From assembly GCF_015354735.1 (NCBI RefSeq), contig NZ_JACEFJ010000007.1, forward strand, positions 186,001 to 250,000: a stretch of 64,000 bases of DNA, written 5' to 3'. This document shows, piece by piece, positions 1 to 8,515 of the stretch. The notes under the pieces were generated by a model. It saw only the letters and a list, made by a program, of their open reading frames with translations. It did not search any database and was not told the DNA's origin. How positions within the stretch are numbered: position 1 is the first letter of the stretch; each line of letters begins with the position of its first letter. The DNA comes from Pararhodonellum marinum (GTDB lineage: Bacteria; Bacteroidota; Bacteroidia; Cytophagales; Cyclobacteriaceae). The translations under genes and the position numbers were made by a program.

Positions 1-1
1 T

Positions 2-1252
2 GGTGCCTACCAAAGGAATTTGGATGAAGCTACGGGCAGAGAGGTGGTGGTAGCGGGAAGCTATGAGGTAAAGGAAAGACAACCCGTCGGATTGGGAAAA
101 ATGCTCCTCAGTATTCCGGAGGGAATCATTGATGGCGCTGAGGTGGTAGTTCTGATTCTAATCATCGGGGGTGCTTTTTATGTGGTGGATAAGACAGGCG
201 CCTTTCAGGCAGGACTGGAAGTTTTGATTGGGCAATTCAAAAATACCAAAGGCTATCTTTTGGCGATCATTGGTGTCCTTTTTGCCACGGCGGGTGCTTT
301 GAATGGGCTTCAGGAAGAAATCGTGGCCATGATACCCATGCTGATGGTATTGAGCCAACGGATCGGATATACCAAATTGGCCGGTGTGTCCATTTCTTTA
401 GGCTGTGCCGTTTTGGGTGGGGCATTTGGACCGACCAATCCATTTTCGGTAATCATCGCCCAAAAAATTGCAGAAGTACCTGTGTTCTCAGGTGGAAGCT
501 TCAGGTTAATTTTTTTGTGCATTGCATTGGCTTTTTGGATCCTTTATGTGATCAAAAATGGTAAGGACAGCACTGTGCCTCAGCCTGAAACCTCTGAGCT
601 CAAAGGCAAAATTTCCTTGGCCCATCGCATTTGCCTGCTATTGGTAGGACTGACTTTCGCAGTCATGATTTATGGACTGACTTACCGGGGCTGGGATTAC
701 AATGAAATGTCCGCCATATTTTTTGCCATGGGAATTACTATTGGGATCATCGGTGGACTTGGGATCAATGGAACCGCCAAGGCCTATTCAGAAGGTTTTT
801 CTGAACTTATTTTTGCCGGTATCATTGTGGGACTGGCAAGGAGCATATACTTGGTTTTGGAAGATGGAAGCATCATTGACACCATCATTTATGCCCTTTT
901 CCAACCCTTGGATAAACTTCCTCTCGCCTTATCTGCACTCGGCACGATGGTTTCTCAAGCGCTACTTCATATCCCGGTACCCAGTACCTCTGGGCAGGCC
1001 GTCTTGACCATGCCATTACTCAGTCCCCTTGCCGATTTGATAGGCCTCTCCAGACAAGTAGTGGTATTGGCCTACCAATATGGGGCAGGTTTGATGGATT
1101 TGATCACCCCGAGCAATGGAGCTCTGATGGCCATATTGGCCACAGCAGGCATTTCCTATAAGGATTGGATAAAGTTTATTTGGAAACCTATCCTGGTGGT
1201 GTTCTTGATCGCTGCCGTATCAGTTATCTCCGGAGTAATCTTCCTAAAGTGA
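2..1252 (+). CDS. YfcC-family membrane transporter, 5' end missing
   Basis: Polytopic inner-membrane protein resembling the YfcC / DcuC-type carriers (C4-dicarboxylate or basic amino acid transport). The frame is open to the left edge with no ATG, and family members are roughly 460-500 residues, so about 60 N-terminal residues probably lie outside the window; the TTG at 20 is unlikely to be the real start. Visible are about ten hydrophobic segments, a polar re-entrant-like motif GGAFGPTNPFSV in the first half, and a second half motif HIPVPSTSGQAVL followed by LITPSNGALMA, the paired Pro/Ser/Asn-rich loops typical of this superfamily. Substrate cannot be read from the sequence. The nearest gene downstream starts 280 bp away, so no operon partner is visible. 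Family assignment is fairly secure, substrate is not. Confidence 0.8.
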   Translation, partial: GAYQRNLDEATGREVVVAGSYEVKERQPVGLGKMLLSIPEGIIDGAEVVVLILIIGGAFYVVDKTGAFQAGLEVLIGQFKNTKGYLLAIIGVLFATAGALNGLQEEIVAMIPMLMVLSQRIGYTKLAGVSISLGCAVLGGAFGPTNPFSVIIAQKIAEVPVFSGGSFRLIFLCIALAFWILYVIKNGKDSTVPQPETSELKGKISLAHRICLLLVGLTFAVMIYGLTYRGWDYNEMSAIFFAMGITIGIIGGLGINGTAKAYSEGFSELIFAGIIVGLARSIYLVLEDGSIIDTIIYALFQPLDKLPLALSALGTMVSQALLHIPVPSTSGQAVLTMPLLSPLADLIGLSRQVVVLAYQYGAGLMDLITPSNGALMAILATAGISYKDWIKFIWKPILVVFLIAAVSVISGVIFLK

Positions 1253-1532
1253 GTTTTACTTGGTGATTTTTTTTATTTAACCCTACAAACATTCGGGATT
1301 CAAAATTTAATTAACTAATTTAAAGCTACTTATATTCCAAACTTCGATTTTACTTGAGGTTAAAAGAGCAAGTGATTCATTTCGTTAAAGGCCTTTTATG
1401 AACTACACCGAAGATTCGGTGACCCTCATTTCCCGAGGTTAAGGAAGCGTTCCGTGAGATTTTGTCCCAGTGTTTGGGATCTCTAGCAATTTATTACTAA
1501 AACCTATTTCGGATTTAAACCAGCCATAAATC
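1253..1532. other. Intergenic stretch, no gene
   Basis: About 280 bp with no supportable reading frame. It is AT-rich in the first half and holds a short palindrome, ACCGAAGATTCGGT, near 1409-1422. No clear terminator or promoter consensus was identified. Confidence 0.4.
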
Positions 1533-2558
1533 ATGAAAAGAGTCGCTATTTTATCCATTGATGGTGGGGGCATCCGGGGCATCATTCCAGGTGTGATCCT
1601 CAGAGTCATAGAAGAAAAAATCCAAAGAAAAACCAACAACCCGGATTCGCGATTGGTGGACTACATAGATTTTGTAGCGGGTACCAGCACAGGTGGTATT
1701 TTGGGTTGCGGCATGCTGATCCCGGATGCCGAAAATCCAGAAAGGCCAAAATACACCATGCAGCAGGTAGTGAATCTTTACTTAGAGCATGGTGGAGAAA
1801 TTTTCAGAAAACCGTTTGGACATCAGCTTGTAAGCATTTTTGGGGTGAGACGGGAAAAATTTCCCAATTCCAACCTGACCCAAATTCTGGAAAAGGAATT
1901 CGGGGATACCAGACTCAGCCAACTTTTGAGGCCTTGTATTTTTACGGCTTATGACATAGAAAACCGGCAGGCTACTTTCTTCAAACAAGCCAGGGCCTGT
2001 GAAACAGAGGCCAAAGATTTTTATCTCAAAGACGTAGCTCAGGCTACCGCCGCGGCACCCACCTATTTTAGAACCGCCAAAATCACTTCGGTTATGGGGG
2101 TGACTTACCCACTGATAGACGGTGGCGTCTTTGCCAACAACCCAGCCATGTGTGCTTATGCTGAAGCCCGAAAGTGCAACTTTGGAGAAATTGTCAGTCC
2201 CAGTTCCAAAGACATGTTGATGCTTTCTTTGGGCACCGGAAGTGTGGATGAAAAAATCCCTTATGAAAAAGCCAGGAATTTTGGGATGGTACAATGGATC
2301 AGACCGCTGATATCCATCATGATGTCAGGAAATTCCGAAACGGTCTCCCATCAATTGGTTTGGCTTTTTGATGCAGGAAAAAATCCGGAAGGTTACATCC
2401 GCATTGAACCTGAGCTATTCAATGCCAAACCGGATATGGATGATGCCAGTCAACAAAACCTAAATGCACTTAGAGAGGCTGGATTACGATATGTAGACAA
2501 AAATGAAGAAAAAATTGACCATATTGTAAGCAGATTAGTCGAAAATAAATCCACATAA
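1533..2558 (+). CDS. Patatin-like phospholipase
   Basis: Predicted cytosolic lipid acyl hydrolase of the patatin family. The full set of family motifs is present: oxyanion-hole loop DGGGIRG at residues 10-16, nucleophile elbow GTSTGG with Ser52, and the DGG motif with catalytic Asp196. There is no signal peptide and no outer-membrane barrel domain, so this is the short, cytoplasmic form of 341 residues. The ATG at 1533 is chosen because the conserved first beta strand begins at residue 3. The aldo/keto reductase gene follows after 9 bp and is probably co-transcribed, without an obvious functional link. Natural substrate unknown (phospholipid or lysophospholipid by family). Confidence 0.9.
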   Translation: MKRVAILSIDGGGIRGIIPGVILRVIEEKIQRKTNNPDSRLVDYIDFVAGTSTGGILGCGMLIPDAENPERPKYTMQQVVNLYLEHGGEIFRKPFGHQLVSIFGVRREKFPNSNLTQILEKEFGDTRLSQLLRPCIFTAYDIENRQATFFKQARACETEAKDFYLKDVAQATAAAPTYFRTAKITSVMGVTYPLIDGGVFANNPAMCAYAEARKCNFGEIVSPSSKDMLMLSLGTGSVDEKIPYEKARNFGMVQWIRPLISIMMSGNSETVSHQLVWLFDAGKNPEGYIRIEPELFNAKPDMDDASQQNLNALREAGLRYVDKNEEKIDHIVSRLVENKST

Positions 2559-2567
2559 ACCTATTCC

Positions 2568-3584
2568 ATGCGTATCAATGACCACCAACCTCTTTTGCCC
2601 TATCTAGCGGCAGAGGACCGGTATGACCACATGCCTTTTAGAAAATGCGGGCAGAGTGGATTAAAATTGCCAGCCATCTCTCTGGGGCTCTGGCACAACT
2701 TCGGGCACAATGCTGACTTTAAAAATGCAAGAAGCATTCTCAGAACTGGCTTTGATTTGGGCATCACCCATTTTGACTTGGCCAACAATTATGGCCCACC
2801 TTACGGTTCGGCAGAAGAAACCTTTGGGAGAATCATGCAAAAGGACTTTGCGGTATACAGGGACGAACTTATCATATCCTCAAAAGCCGGCTGGGACATG
2901 TGGCCGGGACCTTATGGAAATTTTGGATCAAGAAAATACCTGATTGCCAGTTGTGACCAAAGTCTGAAGCGGATGGGGCTGGAATATGTGGACATTTTCT
3001 ACCACCACAGACCCGACCCAGAAACTCCATTGGAAGAAACCATGGGGGCTTTGGATCATTTGGTCAGGCAAGGTAAAGCACTCTATGTAGGCATCTCCCA
3101 ATATTCCGCAGCAGATACCGCCAAAGCTGCAAAAATTCTCAAAGAACTGGGAACACCCTGTCTGATCCATCAACCCCGCTACAGCATGTTTGACCGCTGG
3201 GTGGAAAATGGACTGTTGGAGGTTTTGGAAAAGGAGGGGATCGGAGCGATTGCCTTTTCTCCTCTGGAACAAGGCATCCTCTCCGACAAATATCTAAACG
3301 GAATTCCAAAGGATTCAAGAGCAGCCAAAGATGGCCGTTACCTTACAGCCAAGCAGATTACTCCGGAGGTACTCAACAAAGTCCAAAAACTCAATGAGCT
3401 GGCCAAAAAACGAGGCCAAAGTCTCGCGCAAATGGCCATCGCCTGGCTGCTCAAAGATCCCCGAATCACCACAGTACTGGTAGGGGTAAGCAAACCTGAA
3501 CAGCTGAAAGAAAATGTGGCGGCCGCACAAAATGTTGTTTTTAGCAAGGAAGAATTAGATAAAATCCAAAAAATACTTAACTGA
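2568..3584 (+). CDS. Aldo/keto reductase, glyceraldehyde 3-phosphate reductase-like
   Basis: NADPH-dependent aldo/keto reductase with a TIM-barrel fold. The segment GITHFDLANNYGPPYGSAEE carries the catalytic Asp and Tyr, the SSKAGWDMWPGPYG segment carries the catalytic Lys, and FYHHRPDPETPLEE supplies the His of the tetrad. The PYGSAEE and DMWPGPYG patterns are those of the YghZ/AKR14 group, which includes L-glyceraldehyde 3-phosphate reductases. Length (338) fits that group. It lies 9 bp after the patatin gene and is followed by a strong bidirectional hairpin. Detoxification of reactive carbonyls is the likely role (family knowledge). Confidence 0.88.
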   Translation: MRINDHQPLLPYLAAEDRYDHMPFRKCGQSGLKLPAISLGLWHNFGHNADFKNARSILRTGFDLGITHFDLANNYGPPYGSAEETFGRIMQKDFAVYRDELIISSKAGWDMWPGPYGNFGSRKYLIASCDQSLKRMGLEYVDIFYHHRPDPETPLEETMGALDHLVRQGKALYVGISQYSAADTAKAAKILKELGTPCLIHQPRYSMFDRWVENGLLEVLEKEGIGAIAFSPLEQGILSDKYLNGIPKDSRAAKDGRYLTAKQITPEVLNKVQKLNELAKKRGQSLAQMAIAWLLKDPRITTVLVGVSKPEQLKENVAAAQNVVFSKEELDKIQKILN

Positions 3585-3598
3585 TTTAACCTTGCATC

Positions 3599-3636
3599 AA
3601 AAAAGGCCATTCTTTTGGAAGATGGCCTTTTTTTAT
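3599..3636. terminator. Bidirectional intrinsic terminator
   Basis: Stem AAAGGCCAT / ATGGCCTTT with a short loop, preceded by A residues and followed by seven T residues. It sits between two convergent genes (aldo/keto reductase and the secreted protein at 3649) and can serve both strands. Confidence 0.85.
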
Positions 3637-3648
3637 TGATTTTTTCAA

Positions 3649-4440
3649 CTAGCGAACCGTGGTTTCCAAGGTGGCCAAGTAAACCCATTTTTGGTCCCTT
3701 GAGCTCAAACCTTTTTCCATCTCCATCTGACGCTCTTCACTGATGTCCAGGTCCTCATACTCCATGGAATTGAAAAACTGCATGTAATCTGAGTAGACAT
3801 TGAGCGTCATATGGGTATAGCTGGCTTCACTTCCTGTAGGAACGGCATTCCGCAGCAAACTCCAACTGGCCATCAGGTCATTGTTGATTTTTTTCTCGTG
3901 CCAAGGTTTATACAGCCGCATTTCTACATCCTCATATTCATCAAATCGGCCCTCATGGGCTTTCATCAGGTCAAAAGAAGCCAAGGTGCCCGGTTTCATC
4001 TTGAAATTGTCCTTGGAATGATCAATTTCCACCATATAAGAACGAAGCGCCAAATCTCTGTATTTGGAGGCATTTTTGATGGTATTGGTCAATTGGTTGA
4101 TGGACATATCCGGATAAACCTTGTTGGCCAATGCAATCAATCGGCTTTCGGATAGTCCGTTCATCATTTTCACAGGATCATTGAAATAGGTAATGGTGAC
4201 GTATTGGAACTGCTGATCACTGCCTCCGGATTTCATCGACCAAAAATCCCAGCCTGTAATGTCACCACTATTCACAGCTTCACTATACACCTTTTCCATG
4301 AATTCTTTGTATTCGATGTAATCAAACATTTGGTCAATATCCACTCGCATAAATTCGAATACCAAATACTTCCTGTCCTGAGACAGGGAAAGCTGGATGG
4401 ATAGTACCATCACAAACAAGAAGGCGAATATTTTTTTCAT
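3649..4440 (-). CDS. Secreted protein of unknown function
   Basis: A 263-residue protein with a Sec signal peptide at residues 1-20 (MKKIFAFLF start, hydrophobic core, SLSQ cleavage region). The mature part is soluble, rich in Tyr, Met and charged residues, and has no membrane segment or lipobox Cys. I recognise no catalytic motif. Two regions beginning near residues 30 and 130 look loosely similar (each with alternating helices and a YVTITYF or THMTLNVYS type strand), which is compatible with a duplicated ferredoxin-like fold, but this is a weak inference. It is monocistronic and faces a bidirectional terminator. Confidence 0.75.
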   Translation of the reverse strand: MKKIFAFLFVMVLSIQLSLSQDRKYLVFEFMRVDIDQMFDYIEYKEFMEKVYSEAVNSGDITGWDFWSMKSGGSDQQFQYVTITYFNDPVKMMNGLSESRLIALANKVYPDMSINQLTNTIKNASKYRDLALRSYMVEIDHSKDNFKMKPGTLASFDLMKAHEGRFDEYEDVEMRLYKPWHEKKINNDLMASWSLLRNAVPTGSEASYTHMTLNVYSDYMQFFNSMEYEDLDISEERQMEMEKGLSSRDQKWVYLATLETTVR

Positions 4441-4786
4441 GATCAGAAATTTTGGGTTTCGTATTTCTTTCTTTAACTCCCTTTAATATAGGGAATTATT
4501 TTGTTAAAGTAAAAATCAGTCAAAGCTAAAACAGGTAAATCCAAGATCAATCAACCAGTTTTTCTCCCATGTTTTTATCTTATTTTTCCCTTTAAAAATG
4601 CCATTTGAGGCTTACAGAGACTTTTCTTGCTCTTTTCAATTACGCTAATTTTCCATACCTTAAGGAAAATTTCTTCTGTAGCCTTTATGGTTTTCATTTC
4701 TAACTGCCCTTATTTATGATGGGTGTGGAATAGATAAAGAATATCATCAGAGCATGTGTAGAGGATCTGCATAAGTATAAATTGTT
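4441..4786. other. Intergenic stretch between divergent genes
   Basis: About 345 bp between the divergent secreted-protein and aminotransferase genes. It is AT-rich and must hold both promoters, but no TTTG/TAnnTTTG pair stands out and no small gene is supported. Confidence 0.4.
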
Positions 4787-5911
4787 ATGAAACTCAATAG
4801 AAGACAATGGTTGAAAAGTGCCTCACTGACAGGTGGTATGGCCTTGATTTCGGGAATGGGGTTGGTCCCAACCCTTAGTGCCGAGGAAAAAAGAAAATTC
4901 AATCCTAGGTCATTTTCCAGTCCCATCCGACTCGGATCGAATGAGAACCCCTATGGCCCTTCCCAAAAAGTCCGGGATGCAATCGTCCATGAATTTGACA
5001 TGGGCTGTCGATATCCATGGGCCTACATGAAGGAGCTTACCGAAATGATTGCAGCCAAAGAAGGGGTACCTACAGACCATATTGCCGTCACCGCCGGTTC
5101 CACTGAAGGATTAAAGATTGCCGGGGCCACTTTTGCCGCCAATGGAGGAGAGATTATTTCCTGCCTTCCCACCTTCCTATCCATGATGACTTATGGAGAA
5201 CTGTGGGGAGCGAGCATCAACTGGGTGCCTTTAAACAAGGATCTGGATTTTGACCTGCAGGAGATGGAAAAAAGGGTTTCTCCTAAGACCAAACTGGTTT
5301 TTCTCTGCAATCCCAATAATCCAACCGGTAAATTGTTGCCGGCCAATGAAGTGATGGACTTCTGTGAATCGGTGAGCAAGAAAACAGTGGTTTTTTCAGA
5401 TGAGGCTTATTGTGATTTTATCGAGGTCCCTGATTACCCCTCTATGGTGGAACTGGTCAAAAAAGGAAAGGACGTGATCGTGTCCAAAACCTTCTCCAAA
5501 GTGTATGGATTGGCGGGCCTCCGAGTCGGCTATTTGGTGGCAAAACCAGAGATCATCTCCAAAATTTCCGAAAGGTTGGTGGCCAACACCAATACCGCGG
5601 CCATGGCAGCAGCAAAAGCCGCACTGAAGGATCAGGAATTTTATGACTTCAGCCTCGCCAAAAACAAAGAAGCAAAAAAAATGATTTGTGCCATGCTGGA
5701 TGAGCTTAAGTTGGAATACTTGGATTCCCACGCCAATTTTGTCTTCTTTCATTCAGGAAGGGACATCAATGAACTGGGTCAGGATATGCTTCAAAGAGGA
5801 ATCATCATTGGAAGGGAATTTCCTCCGCTGAATGACTGGTGCCGGATCAGCACAGGCACCCTAGAAGAGGTGGCCCTCTTCAATCAGAATTTTAGAGAGA
5901 GTATGGCTTAA
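4787..5911 (+). CDS. Tat-exported HisC-like PLP aminotransferase
   Basis: Fold-type I aminotransferase most like histidinol-phosphate aminotransferase. Visible landmarks: substrate-end motif SNENPYGPS, CNPNNPTG, SDEAY with the PLP-ring Asp, the Schiff-base lysine in SKTFSKVYGLAGLRVGY, and the C-terminal Arg in WCRISTGT. Unlike cytosolic HisC, it begins with a twin-arginine type leader (NRRQWLKSASLTGG then a hydrophobic run to about residue 30), so export to the periplasm is predicted. It stands alone, not in a his operon, and its last four bases overlap the convergent exonuclease gene. Histidine biosynthesis is therefore an unlikely role; substrate unknown. Confidence 0.85.
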   Translation: MKLNRRQWLKSASLTGGMALISGMGLVPTLSAEEKRKFNPRSFSSPIRLGSNENPYGPSQKVRDAIVHEFDMGCRYPWAYMKELTEMIAAKEGVPTDHIAVTAGSTEGLKIAGATFAANGGEIISCLPTFLSMMTYGELWGASINWVPLNKDLDFDLQEMEKRVSPKTKLVFLCNPNNPTGKLLPANEVMDFCESVSKKTVVFSDEAYCDFIEVPDYPSMVELVKKGKDVIVSKTFSKVYGLAGLRVGYLVAKPEIISKISERLVANTNTAAMAAAKAALKDQEFYDFSLAKNKEAKKMICAMLDELKLEYLDSHANFVFFHSGRDINELGQDMLQRGIIIGREFPPLNDWCRISTGTLEEVALFNQNFRESMA

Positions 5912-7284
5912 TCCAATACCTGCATCCTACTTGGGTGTAAAGTGCTGATAAAGCTTTTTAGAATATAAAATGTCTCTGAAACCGGTTTTACCTGTCGGAT
6001 AAAATCAAGGGCCTGCTCAGGCCTTCGAAGGTCCTCCTCCAAAGGCACGAAGCCATAACCCTGCAAGATCCCTTCTTCAAACAGCAATACGGCTTCTTCC
6101 TGAAGATCCCTTCCTGCAGCCCGGATCAAAAGCTTTGACTTTTGCTGTTTGATTTCCGAAAGCATTCGTTTCACTTTGGCATTGTAGGTCTCCATGTCTT
6201 CCTCTCCTTTACAGGCGCCCCGGCATTTGCCGATCTGATAATCAAAACATGCCCCATTGGACTTCTGCAGCCCACAAAATCTCGGACAAAGCTGAAAATA
6301 CTGGCATTTTTCATTTAAAAAAGACCGTGCTTCAAAATGGCTCTGAAAGGTATATACTGGTTGTCCATGTTTGACCAACTTAGATGCCTGCAGCCGCATA
6401 AAACCCTGATTGTCCTCATACACATACAGTCCCCAGGAATTATTGGGGTTCTTTTGGGAGCGGTTGTATTTGGGCCACAGTCTTTTGATCTCTAAGGCTT
6501 CCAGCAAAAGGGCCAAAAATTCCCCTCCCGTCAATTCCCAAGTCACATCGTGGATTTCGGTTTTGAGCTGAAGCTTGGCCCCTCCTTGGGAATGACCCGA
6601 AAAATGTCCTTTAAAACGGGATTTGATGTTGTTGGCTTTCCCAACATAGATCACCTGTCCGTTGGCATCGTAGAAATAATAGATCCCGGGTTTTTCAGGT
6701 AGTTTTTGATAAGTTTCTTTGGAAATATGCGGCGGCAAAAAGCTTTCCCCTGAATTTTTTTTCATGGTTTTCAGGATCAATTCAGGGGAGGCTGCAAAGA
6801 GTTTTCCGAACAGCACCGCAGTCGCTTCCGCATCTCCAAAAGCACGGTGACGGTCAGAGATCTCAATCGACAAACGGTCACAAAGCCTTCCCAAACTGTA
6901 GGAACCCAATCCCGGAAAGACCTGCCTACTCAACCGCACTGTACAAAGTCTGTTGGCCTGATAATCCATCCCCGCATTTTTGAACTCCTCTTTGATAAAG
7001 CTGTAGTCAAAGTTGACATTGTGCGCCACAAAGACTTTTCCATTCAAAAGATCGAAAAGTTCTTGCGCGATTTCCCTGAATGTAGGGGCATTGGCCACCA
7101 TCTGTTGATGGATACCGGTGAGGCCTGTGATAAACCCAGGTATGCTGCGCTCCGGATTGAGCAGGGTCTGATAAGTTTCCACCACCTCTACCCCATCATG
7201 GATCAGCACGGCAACCTCCGTAATCCGGTTGTTGCCCGAAAACCCTCCTGTGGTCTCTATATCTACAATGGCGAAATAAACCAT
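5908..7284 (-). CDS. DnaQ-type exonuclease fused to GIY-YIG nuclease domain
   Basis: Two nuclease domains in one 458-residue chain. Residues 1-165 form a DEDDh exonuclease like DNA polymerase III epsilon: VDIETTGG (D8, E10), VAHNVNFDYSF, and HRAFGDAEAT near 145-154. Residues from about 195 carry a UvrC-like GIY-YIG domain (PGIYYFYDANG, VIYVGKANNIKSRFKGHF) followed by the UvrC-type segment EALEIKRLWPKYNRSQK. The C-terminal part has a Cys cluster (CQYFQLCPRFCGL, CFDYQIGKCRGACKG), which may bind metal. The arrangement resembles the Cho/UvrC-homologue family with an added exonuclease. A role in excision repair is inferred. The gene overlaps the convergent aminotransferase gene by 4 bp. Confidence 0.9.
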   Translation of the reverse strand: MVYFAIVDIETTGGFSGNNRITEVAVLIHDGVEVVETYQTLLNPERSIPGFITGLTGIHQQMVANAPTFREIAQELFDLLNGKVFVAHNVNFDYSFIKEEFKNAGMDYQANRLCTVRLSRQVFPGLGSYSLGRLCDRLSIEISDRHRAFGDAEATAVLFGKLFAASPELILKTMKKNSGESFLPPHISKETYQKLPEKPGIYYFYDANGQVIYVGKANNIKSRFKGHFSGHSQGGAKLQLKTEIHDVTWELTGGEFLALLLEALEIKRLWPKYNRSQKNPNNSWGLYVYEDNQGFMRLQASKLVKHGQPVYTFQSHFEARSFLNEKCQYFQLCPRFCGLQKSNGACFDYQIGKCRGACKGEEDMETYNAKVKRMLSEIKQQKSKLLIRAAGRDLQEEAVLLFEEGILQGYGFVPLEEDLRRPEQALDFIRQVKPVSETFYILKSFISTLHPSRMQVLD

Positions 7285-7344
7285 GTGATAAAATTAAGCT
7301 TAATTCAATCAAGGTAAAAGTATCAGATTGAATTGTGTCGCCAA

Positions 7345-7959
7345 ATGTCAGAAAAGAAAAAAATGCAGCAAAATATTCCTAAATTGTTTGGACAATCGCA
7401 GGGATATATGATTCAAAAGAAAAAATGGGAAATTGAATTTGACCAAATCAGTGCGAGGGTATTGGTGGAGTTCGGTGATGTGGCCATTACTGACCTGATG
7501 CAACGACCTGAACCCAATCAATGGAGCATTGCTGAAATCCTTCAGCACCTTATCCAACTCAACAGCTCTTATTTTCCGGTTTTTCAGCAGATCAGTGAGG
7601 GTACTTTCAAAGCTCCTTTGATTGGGAAAATCAGTTTTTTGACCAGATATCTGGGCAACGCCATCCTGAAGTCTGTCCATCCGGATAATCCAAAAAAAAG
7701 CCTTACCCTTCCAATCTGGAAACCTAGAGAATCAGAAATTAAGCCTGACATCCTCAAAAGATTCCAAGCCCATCAAGTGGAATTGAAACATTGGATCAAA
7801 AAACTGGAACCCCATTTTGGCCAAGGACTAGTGATCCATTCTCCGGCAAGCAAAGTCATTGTGTATACCTTGGATCAGGCGGTGGAAATCATATCCCTTC
7901 ATGAAAAAAGACACCTCAAACAAGCCTTGGCTGTACTGGAAAAAGTAAATCCATCATGA
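7345..7959 (+). CDS. DinB-superfamily protein
   Basis: About 204 residues, four-helix-bundle DinB/YfiT-like protein. The pattern EPNQWSIAEILQHLIQLN near the N-terminus and the late HEKRHLKQALAVL motif supply the spaced His residues that usually bind a divalent metal in this superfamily. The start is uncertain: the frame is open from a TTG at 7333; ATG codons lie at 7345, 7363 and 7408, none with a convincing ribosome binding site. Its stop codon overlaps the ATG of the acetyltransferase gene (ATGA), indicating translational coupling. Biochemical activity is unknown (thiol-transferase type by family). Confidence 0.8.
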   Translation: MSEKKKMQQNIPKLFGQSQGYMIQKKKWEIEFDQISARVLVEFGDVAITDLMQRPEPNQWSIAEILQHLIQLNSSYFPVFQQISEGTFKAPLIGKISFLTRYLGNAILKSVHPDNPKKSLTLPIWKPRESEIKPDILKRFQAHQVELKHWIKKLEPHFGQGLVIHSPASKVIVYTLDQAVEIISLHEKRHLKQALAVLEKVNPS

Positions 7960-8513
7960 AAAGTGAAAAAGAAAAAATGCTGGCGGGCGAACTCTACCTC
8001 GCCTCAGATCCCCTTCTGATGGCAGAAAGGTTAAAAGCCCGTGAACTACTCCATCGATTCAATCACTCTCGCCCGGCAGAAAGCCAATTAAGGCTCAACT
8101 TGTTGTCCGACCTCTTGGGGAAAATCGGTAAGAATTTTTGGATCGAGCCTCCGTTTTTCTGTGATTATGGCTACAACATCAGTTGTGGCGATGATGTGTT
8201 TTTTAATTTCAACTGTGTGGTATTGGATGTGACCCCTGTTAAAATTGGACATAGGGTATTAATAGGCCCCAATGTACAGTTTTATGCAGCCACCCATCCC
8301 ATGGACCATAAGGTGAGGGGAACCCTGCTGGAAAGCGGCAAAGGGATCATCATTGAAGATGATGTGTGGATTGGCGGGGGCGCCATCCTGTGCCCCGGCG
8401 TCAAGATAGGAGCCCGCTCGGTCATCGGGGCCGGAGCTGTGGTGACTAAAGACATTCCCCCCGATACTTTTGCAGGAGGCATTCCCTGCGCAACAATCAA
8501 AAAACTCAAGTAA
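7956..8513 (+). CDS. Sugar O-acetyltransferase (maltose acetyltransferase-like)
   Basis: A 185-residue left-handed beta-helix acetyltransferase. An N-terminal Mac domain (MLAGELYLASDPLLMAER) precedes hexapeptide repeats beginning near residue 70; the catalytic His lies in FYAATHPMD and the acetyl-CoA-binding turns are DDVWIGGGAILCPGVKIG and RSVIGAGAVVTKDIP. These are hallmarks of maltose/galactoside O-acetyltransferases. Translation is coupled to the preceding DinB gene through a 4-bp overlap, and the acyl-CoA dehydrogenase gene starts 2 bp after its stop. The physiological acceptor cannot be predicted. Confidence 0.9.
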   Translation: MKSEKEKMLAGELYLASDPLLMAERLKARELLHRFNHSRPAESQLRLNLLSDLLGKIGKNFWIEPPFFCDYGYNISCGDDVFFNFNCVVLDVTPVKIGHRVLIGPNVQFYAATHPMDHKVRGTLLESGKGIIIEDDVWIGGGAILCPGVKIGARSVIGAGAVVTKDIPPDTFAGGIPCATIKKLK

Positions 8514-8515
8514 CC

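Noticed and set aside
1782-2294. 170-codon minus-strand frame inside the patatin gene
   Set aside because: Antisense shadow of a gene with all catalytic motifs intact; no recognisable motif of its own.
3649-4440. Assignment of the secreted 263-residue protein to a heme or antibiotic monooxygenase-type fold
   Set aside because: A possible duplicated ferredoxin-like pattern was noticed but no conserved residues could be pointed to, so it was left as unknown.
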